DNA from: Mycobacterium deserti
GTDB lineage: Bacteria; Actinomycetota; Actinomycetes; Mycobacteriales; Mycobacteriaceae
Direction of reading: 5' to 3'
Length of the DNA stretch: 64,000 nt
NCBI RefSeq assembly: GCF_025345615.1
Contig: NZ_JAODWD010000001.1
Coordinates: 248,001 to 312,000 of the forward strand
The notes under the pieces: model-generated
Database searches by the model: none
The model's input: only the letters and a program-made list of their open reading frames with translations
Told to the model about the DNA's origin: nothing
Shown: in pieces, positions 35,478 through 44,314 of the stretch
How the letters are laid out: every line of letters starts with the position of its first letter
Position numbering within the stretch: position 1 is the stretch's first letter
Made by a program: the position numbers and the translations under genes

Positions 35478-36215
35478 GTGGCAATGCCCGACCTCGTCCT
35501 CGTCCACGGCGGTGAGCATGCGGGCGACTGCTGGGAATTCACTGTCGCCGCATTACGCCGACACGCCCCGGAAATGCGCACACTCGCGGTCGACCTTCCG
35601 GGCCGTGGCGCCACGCCGGGGAATCTAGCCACCGCCACCATCGCAGCGTGGGTGGCGTCGATCGTCGCGGACATCGAGACGGCCGGCCTCGGCGATATCG
35701 TGATCGTCGGGCATTCCATGGCCGGTGTGACGGTGCCGGGTGTAGTCGCCAAGCTCGGCTCCACCCGGGTGCGGGAGATGATTCTGGCGACGGCGTTCGT
35801 GCCGCCGCAGGGCGGAGCAATCGTGGACACGCTCGGCGGCCCGCTGGCCTGGTTCGCTCGACGTGCCGCGAGGCGAGGAACGCCGACGGAGGTCCCGAAG
35901 TTCGTTGCGCGGTATGCCTTCTGCAATGGCATGACACCGCAACAACGAGACTTCACGATGGCACGCCTCTACCGGGAGTCCGCGCTCATTCCCGCCGAGC
36001 GAGTCGATAGAAGCGACTTGCCTGCCGATGTGCCCCGCACCTGGATCCTGACAACCCGGGACCGGGCGCTCTCGGTTGCCTCGCAGCAGCGGAGCATCGA
36101 GGCGCTCGGCGGCGTCGATACCGTGATCTCCATCGACGCGTGTCACGAGGTGATGATCAGCCACCCGGAACGCTTGGCGCAGATCCTGATCGAACGCTGC
36201 CGCCTGCGGCAGTGA
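35478..36215 (+). CDS. Alpha/beta hydrolase (esterase/MenH-like)
   Basis: A 245-residue alpha/beta hydrolase. The oxyanion segment is LVHGGEHAGDCW (8-19), the nucleophile is S80 in IVGHSMAG, and the His lies in IDACHEVMISHP near 222. This serine form fits an esterase or thioesterase. GTG 35478 is preferred because GGAAGGA is nine bases upstream; ATG 35484 is the alternative. It is probably co-transcribed with the enoyl-CoA hydratase before it and could release a CoA or ester product. Confidence 0.85.
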   Translation: MAMPDLVLVHGGEHAGDCWEFTVAALRRHAPEMRTLAVDLPGRGATPGNLATATIAAWVASIVADIETAGLGDIVIVGHSMAGVTVPGVVAKLGSTRVREMILATAFVPPQGGAIVDTLGGPLAWFARRAARRGTPTEVPKFVARYAFCNGMTPQQRDFTMARLYRESALIPAERVDRSDLPADVPRTWILTTRDRALSVASQQRSIEALGGVDTVISIDACHEVMISHPERLAQILIERCRLRQ

Positions 36216-36222
36216 CGCGGGG

Positions 36223-37452
36223 TCAGCCAATCGCGCCGTCGAACTTGAGGTTGAACAGTTCGTCATCGCCGATCCCCAGTTCACGCAGTACCTCGTCCGT
36301 GTGTTCGGCGAACATCGGCGCTCGGCGTAGGTCGCTGGATGCCTCGTCGAACTGCGCGGGGCTAGCCACCAATTTTTGCGTGCTCCCCTGCGCATCAACG
36401 ATTTCGGCGATGCGGCCGTTGGCGATCAGCGACGCGTCGTTGGCGACCTCCCAGGCGTCCTGAACCTGCGCCCACGGACCGTCAGCCTGATTGAGCAGCC
36501 GGGTGCAATCGTCGAGGGTTCGGGACCCGATCGCACCGGCGACCAAGGCGATCGCCTCCTCGGCGTGGCCCGCTAACGACTCCAGCGACGCGAATCGCTC
36601 GTCCGTCGCCGCATTCTCTAGACCGAACAGTCGGCAAAACTGTGGCCAGTAGCGCGTCGGCTGCAGCATCGACAGCTGAATGAAGCGGCCGTCGGCGCAG
36701 CGATATGCACCCGTCAGCGGATTGCCGATGGCCTGCGTGCGGGAGCCGACCTTAGGCAGCGAGCATCCGTACTGCATGGCGAGGTTCACGTCGAACTGCA
36801 TGGTCCATGCGCCGACGGCAAGGAGCGAGACATCGATGACGGACGTCTGCCCCGTCGCCAGCCTGCCGAACAACGCCGCAGCCACCGCACCGGCGATCGT
36901 GAGGCCGCCGATATTGTCGCCATAGGCTCCCGCGGGCATGTAAGACGGCGCATCAGCGTCGTCTGCGGTAACGCCCGCGGCACTGCCGCCCCGAGCCCAG
37001 AACGCCGTCGCGTCATAGGCCCCCGCATCGCGGTCGGGCCCGCGGGCGCCGAATCCGCTGCCAATGACGTAGATGATGTCGGGATTGATCCGCCGGACGT
37101 CGTCGATGTCCATGCGAAGTTTCGCCCGGGTCTGCGGCAGATGATTGGTCAGGAAAACGTCGCTGCGCCGTACGAGCTCTTCGAATGCCGGACGCGATTG
37201 CTCGAGCGCAAGCGACAGACCCACACTGCGCTTGCCACGATTGGGGGCCTCGATGATGGGCGCAAAGGATGCGCCGGGCTTGAACGCAGAACGCCCGAGA
37301 ACCGTCACCAGGCCGCGCTGTGCGTCACCGGTGACCGGGTTCTCGATCTTGATGACGTCGGCTCCCCAGTCGGCGAGCACCGCACCGGCGGCCGGCACGA
37401 AGGTGAACTGCGCGACCTCAAGAACGCGCACACCTGTCATCGGTTTTTTCAT
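36223..37452 (-). CDS. CaiB/BaiF family III CoA-transferase
   Basis: A 409-residue family III CoA-transferase. The N-terminal CoA-binding region is GVRVLEVAQFTFVPAAGAVLADWGADVIKIE (about 7-37), followed by NRGKRSVGLSL and the catalytic Asp in GAYDATAFWARGG. The C-terminal GNPLTGAYRCADGRFIQLSM is typical. It moves CoA between carboxylic acids or could be a racemase-like relative of mcr. ATG 37452 (MKKPMTGVRV) is the start; an open frame continues to 37533 across the operator. Palindrome site C lies about 45 bases upstream. Confidence 0.9.
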   Translation of the reverse strand: MKKPMTGVRVLEVAQFTFVPAAGAVLADWGADVIKIENPVTGDAQRGLVTVLGRSAFKPGASFAPIIEAPNRGKRSVGLSLALEQSRPAFEELVRRSDVFLTNHLPQTRAKLRMDIDDVRRINPDIIYVIGSGFGARGPDRDAGAYDATAFWARGGSAAGVTADDADAPSYMPAGAYGDNIGGLTIAGAVAAALFGRLATGQTSVIDVSLLAVGAWTMQFDVNLAMQYGCSLPKVGSRTQAIGNPLTGAYRCADGRFIQLSMLQPTRYWPQFCRLFGLENAATDERFASLESLAGHAEEAIALVAGAIGSRTLDDCTRLLNQADGPWAQVQDAWEVANDASLIANGRIAEIVDAQGSTQKLVASPAQFDEASSDLRRAPMFAEHTDEVLRELGIGDDELFNLKFDGAIG

Positions 37453-37787
37453 CGCCCCACATCCGTTTTTGCGCGGTCCCGGGTTGTCTACGACATAGTT
37501 GACTAGGTTACCAATGTTCCGTAGATCGGCCACATGAAAGTCACCGCCTTCGGAGGGGCCACAGATCGGCTAGCTGGTCGGCGGCGACCGGCTGGCGTAG
37601 GGCCACGACGTGACTGCCTACATGCGCGACCACGCGCAAGCGTGGACTTCGGCAACCCCGCGGAGTCAGCAACTGACATCAGGCGAGAAAGAGTATCCGC
37701 CGCCGACGCTGATGTTGGCTCCACTGTGTATGTATTTCGTTGCGGGGCAGAGACGCTCCGGCCAAACCCACGTCCATCCTGCTCCTT
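37453..37787. other. 335-base intergenic region without a confident gene
   Basis: The first part holds the CaiB promoter and palindrome site C. The remainder (about 37540-37787) has open frames on both strands, but none has a recognisable domain, a good ribosome-binding site or mycobacterial-looking codon use throughout. It may be decayed coding sequence next to the frameshifted hydrolase; I could not identify the source. Confidence 0.5.
37497..37511. promoter_or_regulatory. GTTnACnnnGTnAAC palindrome, site C
   Basis: GTTGACTAGGTTACC differs from the perfect palindrome only in the final arm (ACC for AAC) and shares GTTnACTAGGT with sites A and B. It lies about 45 bases before the CaiB start and is a likely member of the same operator family. 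Confidence 0.5.
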
Positions 37788-38635
37788 TCAGGCGATTCGT
37801 GTACCGCTGCGGATCGCGTCGGCTAGCACCTTCGGTGCATCGAGCATGACGAACGCCGAGCAATACGGGACCTCGATGAGCGTGGCGTTCGGGAACGCGT
37901 CGTGCAGTCGGCGAGCATGGTCAAGCGGGAACAAATCGTCGTCCGTGCCCCATGTCAGGGCGACGGGCCGGTCGAACGCCTCGATCGCCGACGCCGCACG
38001 CAGTGTGAGCGCCGGATCCAACGACGCGGTGACCGTCACGGCGTCCCTACGCGCCGCTGCGCTGGTCACGAAAGCTCCGAATAACTCGCGTTGTCGCGCG
38101 GGCTTCGGCGGGTGCTTGGCCACCGCCTTGAGAAAAACTTCTGACCGGGACCGGTCGCCAGCAGTCTCATGATCAGCCCGCCTGCCGCAGAACTCAGACG
38201 ACACAGCCTGACGACCTGCGCGAACGAGCTCGGCGGAAAGTGTTCGTAAGTGTCGCAATTCGTGAGCACCAGGCGAGCAATCCGGGAGGTGTCCAGTGAC
38301 GGATCGCCCAGCGTGCTGAGGACGAGACCGCCCCCGGTGTCGTTGGCGACCACGGTGACATCGGTCAGATCCAGCGATTCCATGAAATGAACGATGCGTT
38401 GCGCCGCGGCTTCGGCGCCGATGTCCGCACCCGCGGTTGAGGTGCTGTGCGCGCCCAGTGGCCACGTCGGCGCGATACAGCGAATCCCATCCCCCAGTTC
38501 GCAGATGACGTCGTTCCACAGAGCTCCCGTGACGTACACACCGTGTACGAACAGCACTGTTGGCCCGCTGCCGGTATCGGTGTACTCGACATCCAGGCCG
38601 TCGACCCGGCAACGCTTAGTCGTCATGTTCCTCAC
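37788..38635 (-). pseudogene. Alpha/beta hydrolase with one frameshift
   Basis: A hydrolase of about 282 codons split by one frame change. The first part (38635 to about 38148) encodes VLFVHGVYVTGALWND, VVANDTGGGLVLS (nucleophile Asp, epoxide-hydrolase/dehalogenase type) and runs to LLATGP. It then continues out of frame to a stop at 38066. The correct continuation, SEVFLKAVAKHPPKPARQ to LTWGTDDDLFPLDHARRL and the end at 37788, is in another frame. Adding one C to the CCC run at 38147-38149 would restore TGPRSEVFLK. GTG 38635 overlaps the hydratase stop, so it is the last gene of the six-gene operon. A sequencing error is possible. Confidence 0.82.
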
Positions 38636-39387
38636 CGCCCTGTGAATTCGGCATCGCGACGTTCCCGGAAGGCGCGCTTGCCTTCGGCGAAGTCCGACGA
38701 CCCGACTAATCGCTGTTGCCCTTCGGCCTCGACGGCCTGTACCGCCTCGAGATCGGGCAGTGCGGCGGCGGCCAGCGCGCGCTTGATCCAGCGATGGGAC
38801 TGCGTCGGACCCGCAGCCACAGGCTGGATCACTCTCTCGAGCTCACCCGCATAGCCTGCATCGTCGACCACGTGCGAAATCATTCCCCACTCGAATGCTG
38901 TTGTTGCCGAAACCTTTTCGGCTGTCATCGCCATTCGCGCGGCGCGGGCCCGGCCGATCGAAGCGGGTACCAACGCCGACGCACCGCCGTCAGGCATCAG
39001 ACCGACCTTGCTGAACGCGAGTTGAAAGAACGCTGATCGGGCCGCGACCACCAAGTCACACGCAAGCGCGAGGGAACAGCCGAACCCGACGGCCGGTCCA
39101 TGCACGCCTGCGACCACCGGCTTGGGCAGATCCGTGATCGCCCGCACCACTTCATTGGCTGCCAACACGGCACCCTTCGTGTCTCCGCCGGTCAGATCGC
39201 CGCCTGAACAGAAGGCACGCCCAGCACCCGTCAACAGCACCACGCGCACCGAATCGTCCTCGCCGGCATCGCGAAACGCAGCCAGCAGTGTGTTGAGCAG
39301 TGGGGTGTCCACGGCGTTCAACTTCTCCGGACGATTCAACGTCAGCCGCAGCACCGCGCCCTCGCGACCGGCCGAGACGCCGTTCAC
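38632..39387 (-). CDS. Enoyl-CoA hydratase/isomerase family protein
   Basis: A 251-residue crotonase with oxyanion segments GAGRAFCSGGDLTGGD (about 56-71) and VHGPAVGFGCSLALACDLVV (about 95-114). FFQLAFSKVGLMPDGGASALVP is shared almost exactly with the hydratase at 10980, including loss of the first catalytic Glu, so both may have the same specialised activity. GTG 39387. It follows the acyl-CoA dehydrogenase by 10 bases in the six-gene operon. Confidence 0.88.
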   Translation of the reverse strand: MNGVSAGREGAVLRLTLNRPEKLNAVDTPLLNTLLAAFRDAGEDDSVRVVLLTGAGRAFCSGGDLTGGDTKGAVLAANEVVRAITDLPKPVVAGVHGPAVGFGCSLALACDLVVAARSAFFQLAFSKVGLMPDGGASALVPASIGRARAARMAMTAEKVSATTAFEWGMISHVVDDAGYAGELERVIQPVAAGPTQSHRWIKRALAAAALPDLEAVQAVEAEGQQRLVGSSDFAEGKRAFRERRDAEFTGR

Positions 39388-39397
39388 TGTGCTCCCG

Positions 39398-40540
39398 TCA
39401 CAAACCCAGGTCGCGGCCGATGATGTCCTTCATGATCTCAGTCGTGCCGCCGAGGATGGTCTGGATTCTCACGTCGACATAGTCACGGGCGACCCGATAT
39501 TCGTTCATGTAACCGTAGCCGCCGTGCAACTGCACGCACCCGTCGATGACCTTCTTCGCTGTTTCGGTGCACCACCATTTGGCCTTCGACGCCTCAACTG
39601 CGGTCAGTTCGCCGTCCACTACCGCGCGCAGGCAGCGATCGAGATACTGCTCGCCGATCTCGAGTTCGGTGTCCATCTCCGCGAGCAGGAAGCGGTTGTG
39701 CTGAAAGCTGCCGATCGGCTGGCCGAATGCCGTTCGATCCTTCGCGTACTGCAACGTCTGACGCCAGGTTTCACGTGCACCATAGATGGCCGAGATCGCA
39801 ATGGACAATCGTTCAGAGGGCAGGTTCTGCATCAGGTGATAGAAGCCACGGCCCTCTTTGCCGAGCAGGTTGGCCGCGGGTACCCGCACATTCTCGAAGT
39901 TCAGCTCGGCGGTGTCCTGTGCGTGCAGGCCCATCTTGTCGAGCTTGCGCCCGCGGGTGAAGCCGTCCATCCCGTCTTCGACGACCAGCAGGCTGAAACC
40001 CTTGTGGCCGGCCTCGGGATCAGTACGGGCAACGACCACGACGAGGTCAGCATTGATACCCGAGGAGATGAAGGTCTTGGAGCCGTTGACGATCCAGTCA
40101 TCACCGTCGCGTACACCGTTGGTCTTGACACCCGCGAGATCGCTCCCAGCACCGGGTTCGGTCATCGCAATCGCCACGATGGTCTCGCCGCTGATGATGC
40201 CCGGAAGCCAGCGTGCTTTCTGCTCGTCGCTCGCGAGGCTCTTGAAGTACGGGCCGACGACGTCGTTCTGCAGCGACAGTGCTGGCGTCACGTTGCCCCA
40301 CTTGGCGAATTCCTCGGTGATCACGGCGTTGAACCGGAAGTCGTCGGAGCCTCCGCCGCCGTATTCCTCGGGCATGTTGAACCCGATCAGCCCGTACTTG
40401 CCCGCGGCGATATAGGCCGACCGGTCGACGATCCGCTCACGCTCCCATTTGCCGGCGTGCGGTGCCACCTCGCGCTCCAGGTACTGCCTGGTGGTCTCCC
40501 GAAGCTGCTCGTGGTCCGCATCGTAGATAAGTCGCTTCAT
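39398..40540 (-). CDS. Acyl-CoA dehydrogenase (FadE, long-chain type)
   Basis: A 380-residue acyl-CoA dehydrogenase, a close paralogue of the gene at 19300. Shared blocks include IAMTEPGAGSDLAG, WIVNGSKTFISSGIN, HAQDT, NLPSERLSIAI (probable base Glu) and the end GGTTEIMK-IIGRDLGL. It would form the enoyl-CoA from a saturated acyl-CoA made by the operon's CoA ligase. ATG 40540. It follows the FAS1-like dehydratase gene by six bases. Confidence 0.93.
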   Translation of the reverse strand: MKRLIYDADHEQLRETTRQYLEREVAPHAGKWERERIVDRSAYIAAGKYGLIGFNMPEEYGGGGSDDFRFNAVITEEFAKWGNVTPALSLQNDVVGPYFKSLASDEQKARWLPGIISGETIVAIAMTEPGAGSDLAGVKTNGVRDGDDWIVNGSKTFISSGINADLVVVVARTDPEAGHKGFSLLVVEDGMDGFTRGRKLDKMGLHAQDTAELNFENVRVPAANLLGKEGRGFYHLMQNLPSERLSIAISAIYGARETWRQTLQYAKDRTAFGQPIGSFQHNRFLLAEMDTELEIGEQYLDRCLRAVVDGELTAVEASKAKWWCTETAKKVIDGCVQLHGGYGYMNEYRVARDYVDVRIQTILGGTTEIMKDIIGRDLGL

Positions 40541-40546
40541 GTCACA

Positions 40547-41839
40547 TCACTCTCCATATAGTTGTCGTAGCTCTTGTCCGACCCTGCCTGCGATCCGCGA
40601 GACGACCTGTGCCCCGCGTCTTCTCAGCTCCATATCGGGGACCGGCAGAACGACCGCACCGGTTTCCCTGGATGGCAGCAGAACCTTGGCAGTGCCCTTG
40701 GTGGTGGCTTCGTCGCGTTGGTTGGTGGCGAACACCTCCAATGAAACCGCGTCGTCGGGGCTTTCGCCCTTCGCCGTCACCGCCCCCGTACAGCGGTGGA
40801 TGTCGCCGTGGTAGTTGAATCCGCGCATCTGAAGGTCCATCTCGGCCAGCCATCCATCGTCGCCGATCCAGTTGGTCATCAGGTGGCTGACCCACGCCGC
40901 CCGCATCTGGCCGTAGTCATAGGGCGCCGGGATACCCAGCGCTCGGGCGCGTTCGGGATCCCAATGCAGCCGCTGCACCACATCCGGCACTCCGTACTCG
41001 TCGGGCTGGTAGAACGCAGGCATTCGCTTACGGAGCTGATGGGCGAACTTCAGCGGGCCGACCCCGTAACCGCCCCATCCCCAACCCATGTGCATGCTGA
41101 TGATGTCCACGACCGTCAGCGGGCCCTTGATCACCAATGGCAACTCGTCGCCGACGTGAATGTCCTCCAACCACCTGGGCTCCGCGCCGCGGCGTTGTTC
41201 GGCCTCGTAAGCCGCTTCAACCTCGGCGAACTCCTCGTCGGTCCAGCGCTGGCGCTCGATGCCCGCGAGCTTGCCGGAGCTCTTCGAGCCGTGCCGCTCC
41301 GCACTGATGTACGACTCGTCCCGGGTGGCGATCGGGTTTCCGTCGGCGTCGACATAGAGATACCGGAAGGTCTCCTTGACAGATCGTCCTCCGGAGAATT
41401 GGCTTTCCTTGACCTCCACGTCGACGGTAAAGGCCTCCATCAGCACCGGGCGGCCAGGGTAAACCGGTTGATACCACGTCCATTTGACGCCTGAGTAGTA
41501 CTTGCCCGTGCCGCGGAACAGCCCGCGAAACAGTTTCTTGCGCTCGGAATCGGTGAACTTCGGCGTCTGGTCGAGACCTGTGCTGATGGGAAACGTCGGA
41601 GACGCGATCTGGCCGTGCCAGCGGGTGCCGCGCCCGTAGTCCTGGTCGTGGTACAACGGGTTGTCATCTCCGCATCCGAACGCGAAGTGGGTGATGGCAT
41701 CGGCGCTCGGCAGTTTGTTCCAGGCCTCGTCGCGCTGGTTGACGGCGATGCCGATCTGCGCCCTGGCGCGTTCGATGTCTTCGTCGGTGATGCGACCTTC
41801 GACTGCCGCGGTATCGGCACCGGATTCAGTAGTCGTCAT
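40547..41839 (-). CDS. Double-hotdog FAS1-like/MaoC dehydratase
   Basis: A 430-residue protein of two hotdog domains. The N-terminal FAS1-like dehydratase domain (about 25-180) has the hydratase motif FGCGDDNPLYHDQDYGRGTRW, with D58/H64 the likely catalytic pair. The C-terminal domain (about 220-420) includes VVDIISMHMGWGWGGYGVGPL and lacks an obvious D-H pair. It would hydrate or dehydrate enoyl/3-hydroxyacyl-CoA. Proteins of this kind act on bulky acyl-CoAs in actinobacteria. It sits between the mycofactocin-coupled SDR and an acyl-CoA dehydrogenase. Confidence 0.85.
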   Translation of the reverse strand: MTTTESGADTAAVEGRITDEDIERARAQIGIAVNQRDEAWNKLPSADAITHFAFGCGDDNPLYHDQDYGRGTRWHGQIASPTFPISTGLDQTPKFTDSERKKLFRGLFRGTGKYYSGVKWTWYQPVYPGRPVLMEAFTVDVEVKESQFSGGRSVKETFRYLYVDADGNPIATRDESYISAERHGSKSSGKLAGIERQRWTDEEFAEVEAAYEAEQRRGAEPRWLEDIHVGDELPLVIKGPLTVVDIISMHMGWGWGGYGVGPLKFAHQLRKRMPAFYQPDEYGVPDVVQRLHWDPERARALGIPAPYDYGQMRAAWVSHLMTNWIGDDGWLAEMDLQMRGFNYHGDIHRCTGAVTAKGESPDDAVSLEVFATNQRDEATTKGTAKVLLPSRETGAVVLPVPDMELRRRGAQVVSRIAGRVGQELRQLYGE

Positions 41840-41849
41840 GGCAATGCTC

Positions 41850-42701
41850 CTAGAACTTCAACATGGCGCCGGCATCGACCTTGAATTGGCCGCCGGTGAC
41901 ATAGCGGGACTCGTCCGACGCGAGGAAACAGACCATGTTGGAGATGTCCTGAGGTTCCACATAGGGAACGGGCATGGACTGCATGGCGGGGAAGGCCAAC
42001 ATTGCGTCCTCTCGTGTCGGACTCTCGAGGTCCGGCCGGAACTGCCGGAACATCGGGTCACTGTTGAGCATGCGGGTGTTGACATTCGTTGGATGTATCG
42101 CGTTGACCCGAATTGATTGTGGCGCAAGCTGTCCGGCGAGCTGGAGGGTGTAGGAGTCCACCAATTGCTTGGCGTAGCTGTAACCGGCTCCACCAGGACC
42201 CTGCGGCCCAGCAGCGCCGGCGGGCATCCTCGCCGCCAGCAGCCCGGCGATCGACCCAGTCGTGATGATCGACGCGCCCTCCTGCAAGTGGGGCAGTGCG
42301 GTGTGAACGGTGTTGACCACCCCGATGAAGTCGACGTCGAATGCGTCGACAAACGCTCGCACGGACAAGTGCGCGCCAAGAGGACAGATGCCGGCATTTG
42401 CGACGACGACGTCGAGTCGGCCGAATTCCGAGACCGCGTTGGCTAATTCGCGGCTCATCGCCGCCCGGTCACGCACATCGACCTGCGCGGTGTAAGCCCG
42501 CCGTCCGGTCTTCTCGACTTCAAGGCCGGCCTCTTCGAGGTCGTGCGGTGTCGCCAGCGGATACTCGTTGGTGTCGATGTCGTGGCAGATGTCGAAGAGG
42601 ATCAGGTCGGCACCCTCCTCGGCCAGTTTGACCGCGTGGCTGCGACCCTGACCCCTTGCCCCGCCTGTCACCAGAACGACTTTGTCCTGTACCCGTCCCA
42701 T
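41850..42701 (-). CDS. Mycofactocin-coupled SDR-family oxidoreductase
   Basis: A 283-residue SDR of the mycofactocin-coupled type. The NAD site VTGGARGQGRSHAVKLAEEGAD is at 11-32. The insertion ICHDIDTNEYPLATPHDLEE (38-57) after the second strand is the hallmark of this subfamily, which holds NAD non-exchangeably and passes electrons to mycofactocin. The catalytic residues are S150, Y174 and K178 (YSYAK). Relatives include carveol dehydrogenase. It should oxidise a secondary alcohol, probably the step linking the CoA ligase and the dehydratase. No mycofactocin biosynthesis genes are in the window. Confidence 0.92.
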   Translation of the reverse strand: MGRVQDKVVLVTGGARGQGRSHAVKLAEEGADLILFDICHDIDTNEYPLATPHDLEEAGLEVEKTGRRAYTAQVDVRDRAAMSRELANAVSEFGRLDVVVANAGICPLGAHLSVRAFVDAFDVDFIGVVNTVHTALPHLQEGASIITTGSIAGLLAARMPAGAAGPQGPGGAGYSYAKQLVDSYTLQLAGQLAPQSIRVNAIHPTNVNTRMLNSDPMFRQFRPDLESPTREDAMLAFPAMQSMPVPYVEPQDISNMVCFLASDESRYVTGGQFKVDAGAMLKF

Positions 42702-42712
42702 GACGTCACCTT

Positions 42713-44221
42713 TCAATCGGATTGAGCTACGGCTGTGAGCTTCTCGAGAGCCGCAACGAGCAGGCGACGATCGACCTTGAGCGCCGCACCACGCGGTAAC
42801 TCGTCCACGACGAACACCCGGGCGGGCACCTCGTACGGCGTGAGCGATGTCCTGCAGTGTGCCCGCAGCTCGTCGCTGGTTGCCGTCAGTGGCGATCTCA
42901 GCTCGACGGCGGCGACCGGAACCTGCCCGAGCCGGGCGTCGGGTAGACCCGCCACCGCGGCGTCGGCCACTGCGTTGTGGGTGCGCAGCGCCCGCACGAC
43001 GATCTCCGGCGCGATCTTGAAACCGCCTCGGACGATGACGTCGTCTGCGCGACCATCGAAGTAGAGGTATCCATCGTCGTCGATGTGCGCGAGATCGCTG
43101 GTGGTGACCCAGTTGTCGGCGGTTCCGCCGACCTGTGGTGAGGCGACCTGCAACCGTCCCGTTTGTCCGGCGGGTAGCACGGTGCCGTCCTCGTCGACCG
43201 TCCGGAGGCGCACACCGGGGAATGGTCGACCCACGCTGCCCTTCTTGTCCGCCCACGACGCGTTGAAGTCCTTCAAAGTCCAGCCGGCCACGGCACCGGC
43301 GAACTCGGTAGCGCCGTAGGTGATCAGAATCGGGATGCCATAGCGCTCGACGAAGGCGTCCACCATGATCGGATCGACGGGCGCGGTTCCTGAATTGACA
43401 GCCCGCACGCTGGCCAGATCTTCGGGTGGGATGTCGGAGTCGAGCACCGCTCGGATCGCAGGCGGAGGCAGTCCGACCACGACGGGCCGGTGTTCCTTGA
43501 TGGCGTGGTGCCAGCCGGAGAGGGTGAACCGGTCCAGCATCACGATAGGTCGCGCGGCCGCGAGTGACTGCAGCAACGAAAACAGTCCCCCGATATGGAT
43601 GATCGGCAGAGTCACCATGCCGACCGCACCGGTGAACGGCGGCTTGTCACGGGTTTCCGGACGGTCGTTGTGTTGCAGCGCCGACGACAGCGATACCTCG
43701 ATCTGTTTGCGTTGCAGTGGAACACGTTTCGCGGGCCCGGTCGTGCCGGAGGTGAGCATCTCGATGGCGATCGACGGATCGCCGCTCCGAGCCGCACCCT
43801 CCCCATCAGCGCGCGACGTCACCTCGCCGCCGTCGACGCTGTAGGCGGCGGCGCCGAGTTCTGCGACGGCGTCTGCGAATACCGCTTCGCTCCAGAGAAT
43901 CCGGGGTGCCAACAAGTAGTCGGCGCCGGAGGCGACGAGATCGGCACTAAGCCGCGGTATCGGTTGGAGCGGGCTGATCGACACCAGCGTGCGTTGTGCA
44001 CGGAAAATCGCGATGATGGCGGCCACCGACTCCATGCGGTTACCCAGGACTACGGCGACGCGGCCGCCGGGTCCGCAGCCCCCGGCGGTCAATTCCCGGT
44101 CGATGCGATCGGCGAGGTCACGGACCGTACGCCAGGTCACCCACCGCCCGTCACACTGGAGCATTCGTGCGTCGTCGGCGGCGCTCCACAGCCGTCCCAA
44201 CGCGTCTCGAATGCTCGTCAT
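42713..44221 (-). CDS. Class I adenylate-forming acyl-CoA ligase (FadD-like)
   Basis: A 502-residue ANL-family acid-CoA ligase. The A3 loop is LTSGTTGPAKRVPL, the A5 region is ITYGATEFAGAVAGW, the A7-A8 region is GYLYFDGRADDVIVRGGFKI, and the A10 lysine is in PRGAALKVDRR. It activates a carboxylic acid to its CoA thioester via the acyl-AMP. ATG 44221 is preferred (AGAAAG upstream); GTG 44227 also fits. It is the first gene of the six-gene minus-strand operon and shares a divergent promoter with the acyl-CoA dehydrogenase at 44315. Confidence 0.88.
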   Translation of the reverse strand: MTSIRDALGRLWSAADDARMLQCDGRWVTWRTVRDLADRIDRELTAGGCGPGGRVAVVLGNRMESVAAIIAIFRAQRTLVSISPLQPIPRLSADLVASGADYLLAPRILWSEAVFADAVAELGAAAYSVDGGEVTSRADGEGAARSGDPSIAIEMLTSGTTGPAKRVPLQRKQIEVSLSSALQHNDRPETRDKPPFTGAVGMVTLPIIHIGGLFSLLQSLAAARPIVMLDRFTLSGWHHAIKEHRPVVVGLPPPAIRAVLDSDIPPEDLASVRAVNSGTAPVDPIMVDAFVERYGIPILITYGATEFAGAVAGWTLKDFNASWADKKGSVGRPFPGVRLRTVDEDGTVLPAGQTGRLQVASPQVGGTADNWVTTSDLAHIDDDGYLYFDGRADDVIVRGGFKIAPEIVVRALRTHNAVADAAVAGLPDARLGQVPVAAVELRSPLTATSDELRAHCRTSLTPYEVPARVFVVDELPRGAALKVDRRLLVAALEKLTAVAQSD

Positions 44222-44254
44222 CGCCACTTTCTGGAGAGCCTGGCGCCATGGCGC

Positions 44255-44272
44255 TATCTAGTTAAACGTATA
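44255..44272 (+). promoter_or_regulatory. TATCTAnTTAAnnGTATA element
   Basis: TATCTAGTTAAACGTATA lies 43 bases before GTG 44315. The element TATCTATTTAACGGTATA at 53822-53839 lies 40 bases before the thiolase start at 53879: 15 of 18 bases match in the same strand and position. It may be a shared promoter or activator site. Confidence 0.4.
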
Positions 44273-44280
44273 CCGACATG

Positions 44281-44302
44281 GTTTACTAGGTCAACTTACT
44301 GG
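44281..44302. promoter_or_regulatory. GTTnACnnnGTnAAC palindrome, site B
   Basis: The core GTTTACTAGGTCAAC (44281-44295) is identical to that of site A, and the 22-base block differs from it at one base. It sits between the divergent CoA-ligase operon and the acyl-CoA dehydrogenase, and runs into the latter's GGAAGG ribosome-binding site. A bound repressor would block both directions. Confidence 0.65.
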
Positions 44303-44314
44303 AAGGTGTCAGTT

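Noticed and set aside
37534..38172. 212-residue plus-strand open frame over the gap and hydrolase
   Set aside because: Antisense to the frameshifted hydrolase in its second half and featureless in the first.
39122..40561. 479-residue plus-strand open frame
   Set aside because: Antisense to the acyl-CoA dehydrogenase; composition typical of a GC-rich shadow.
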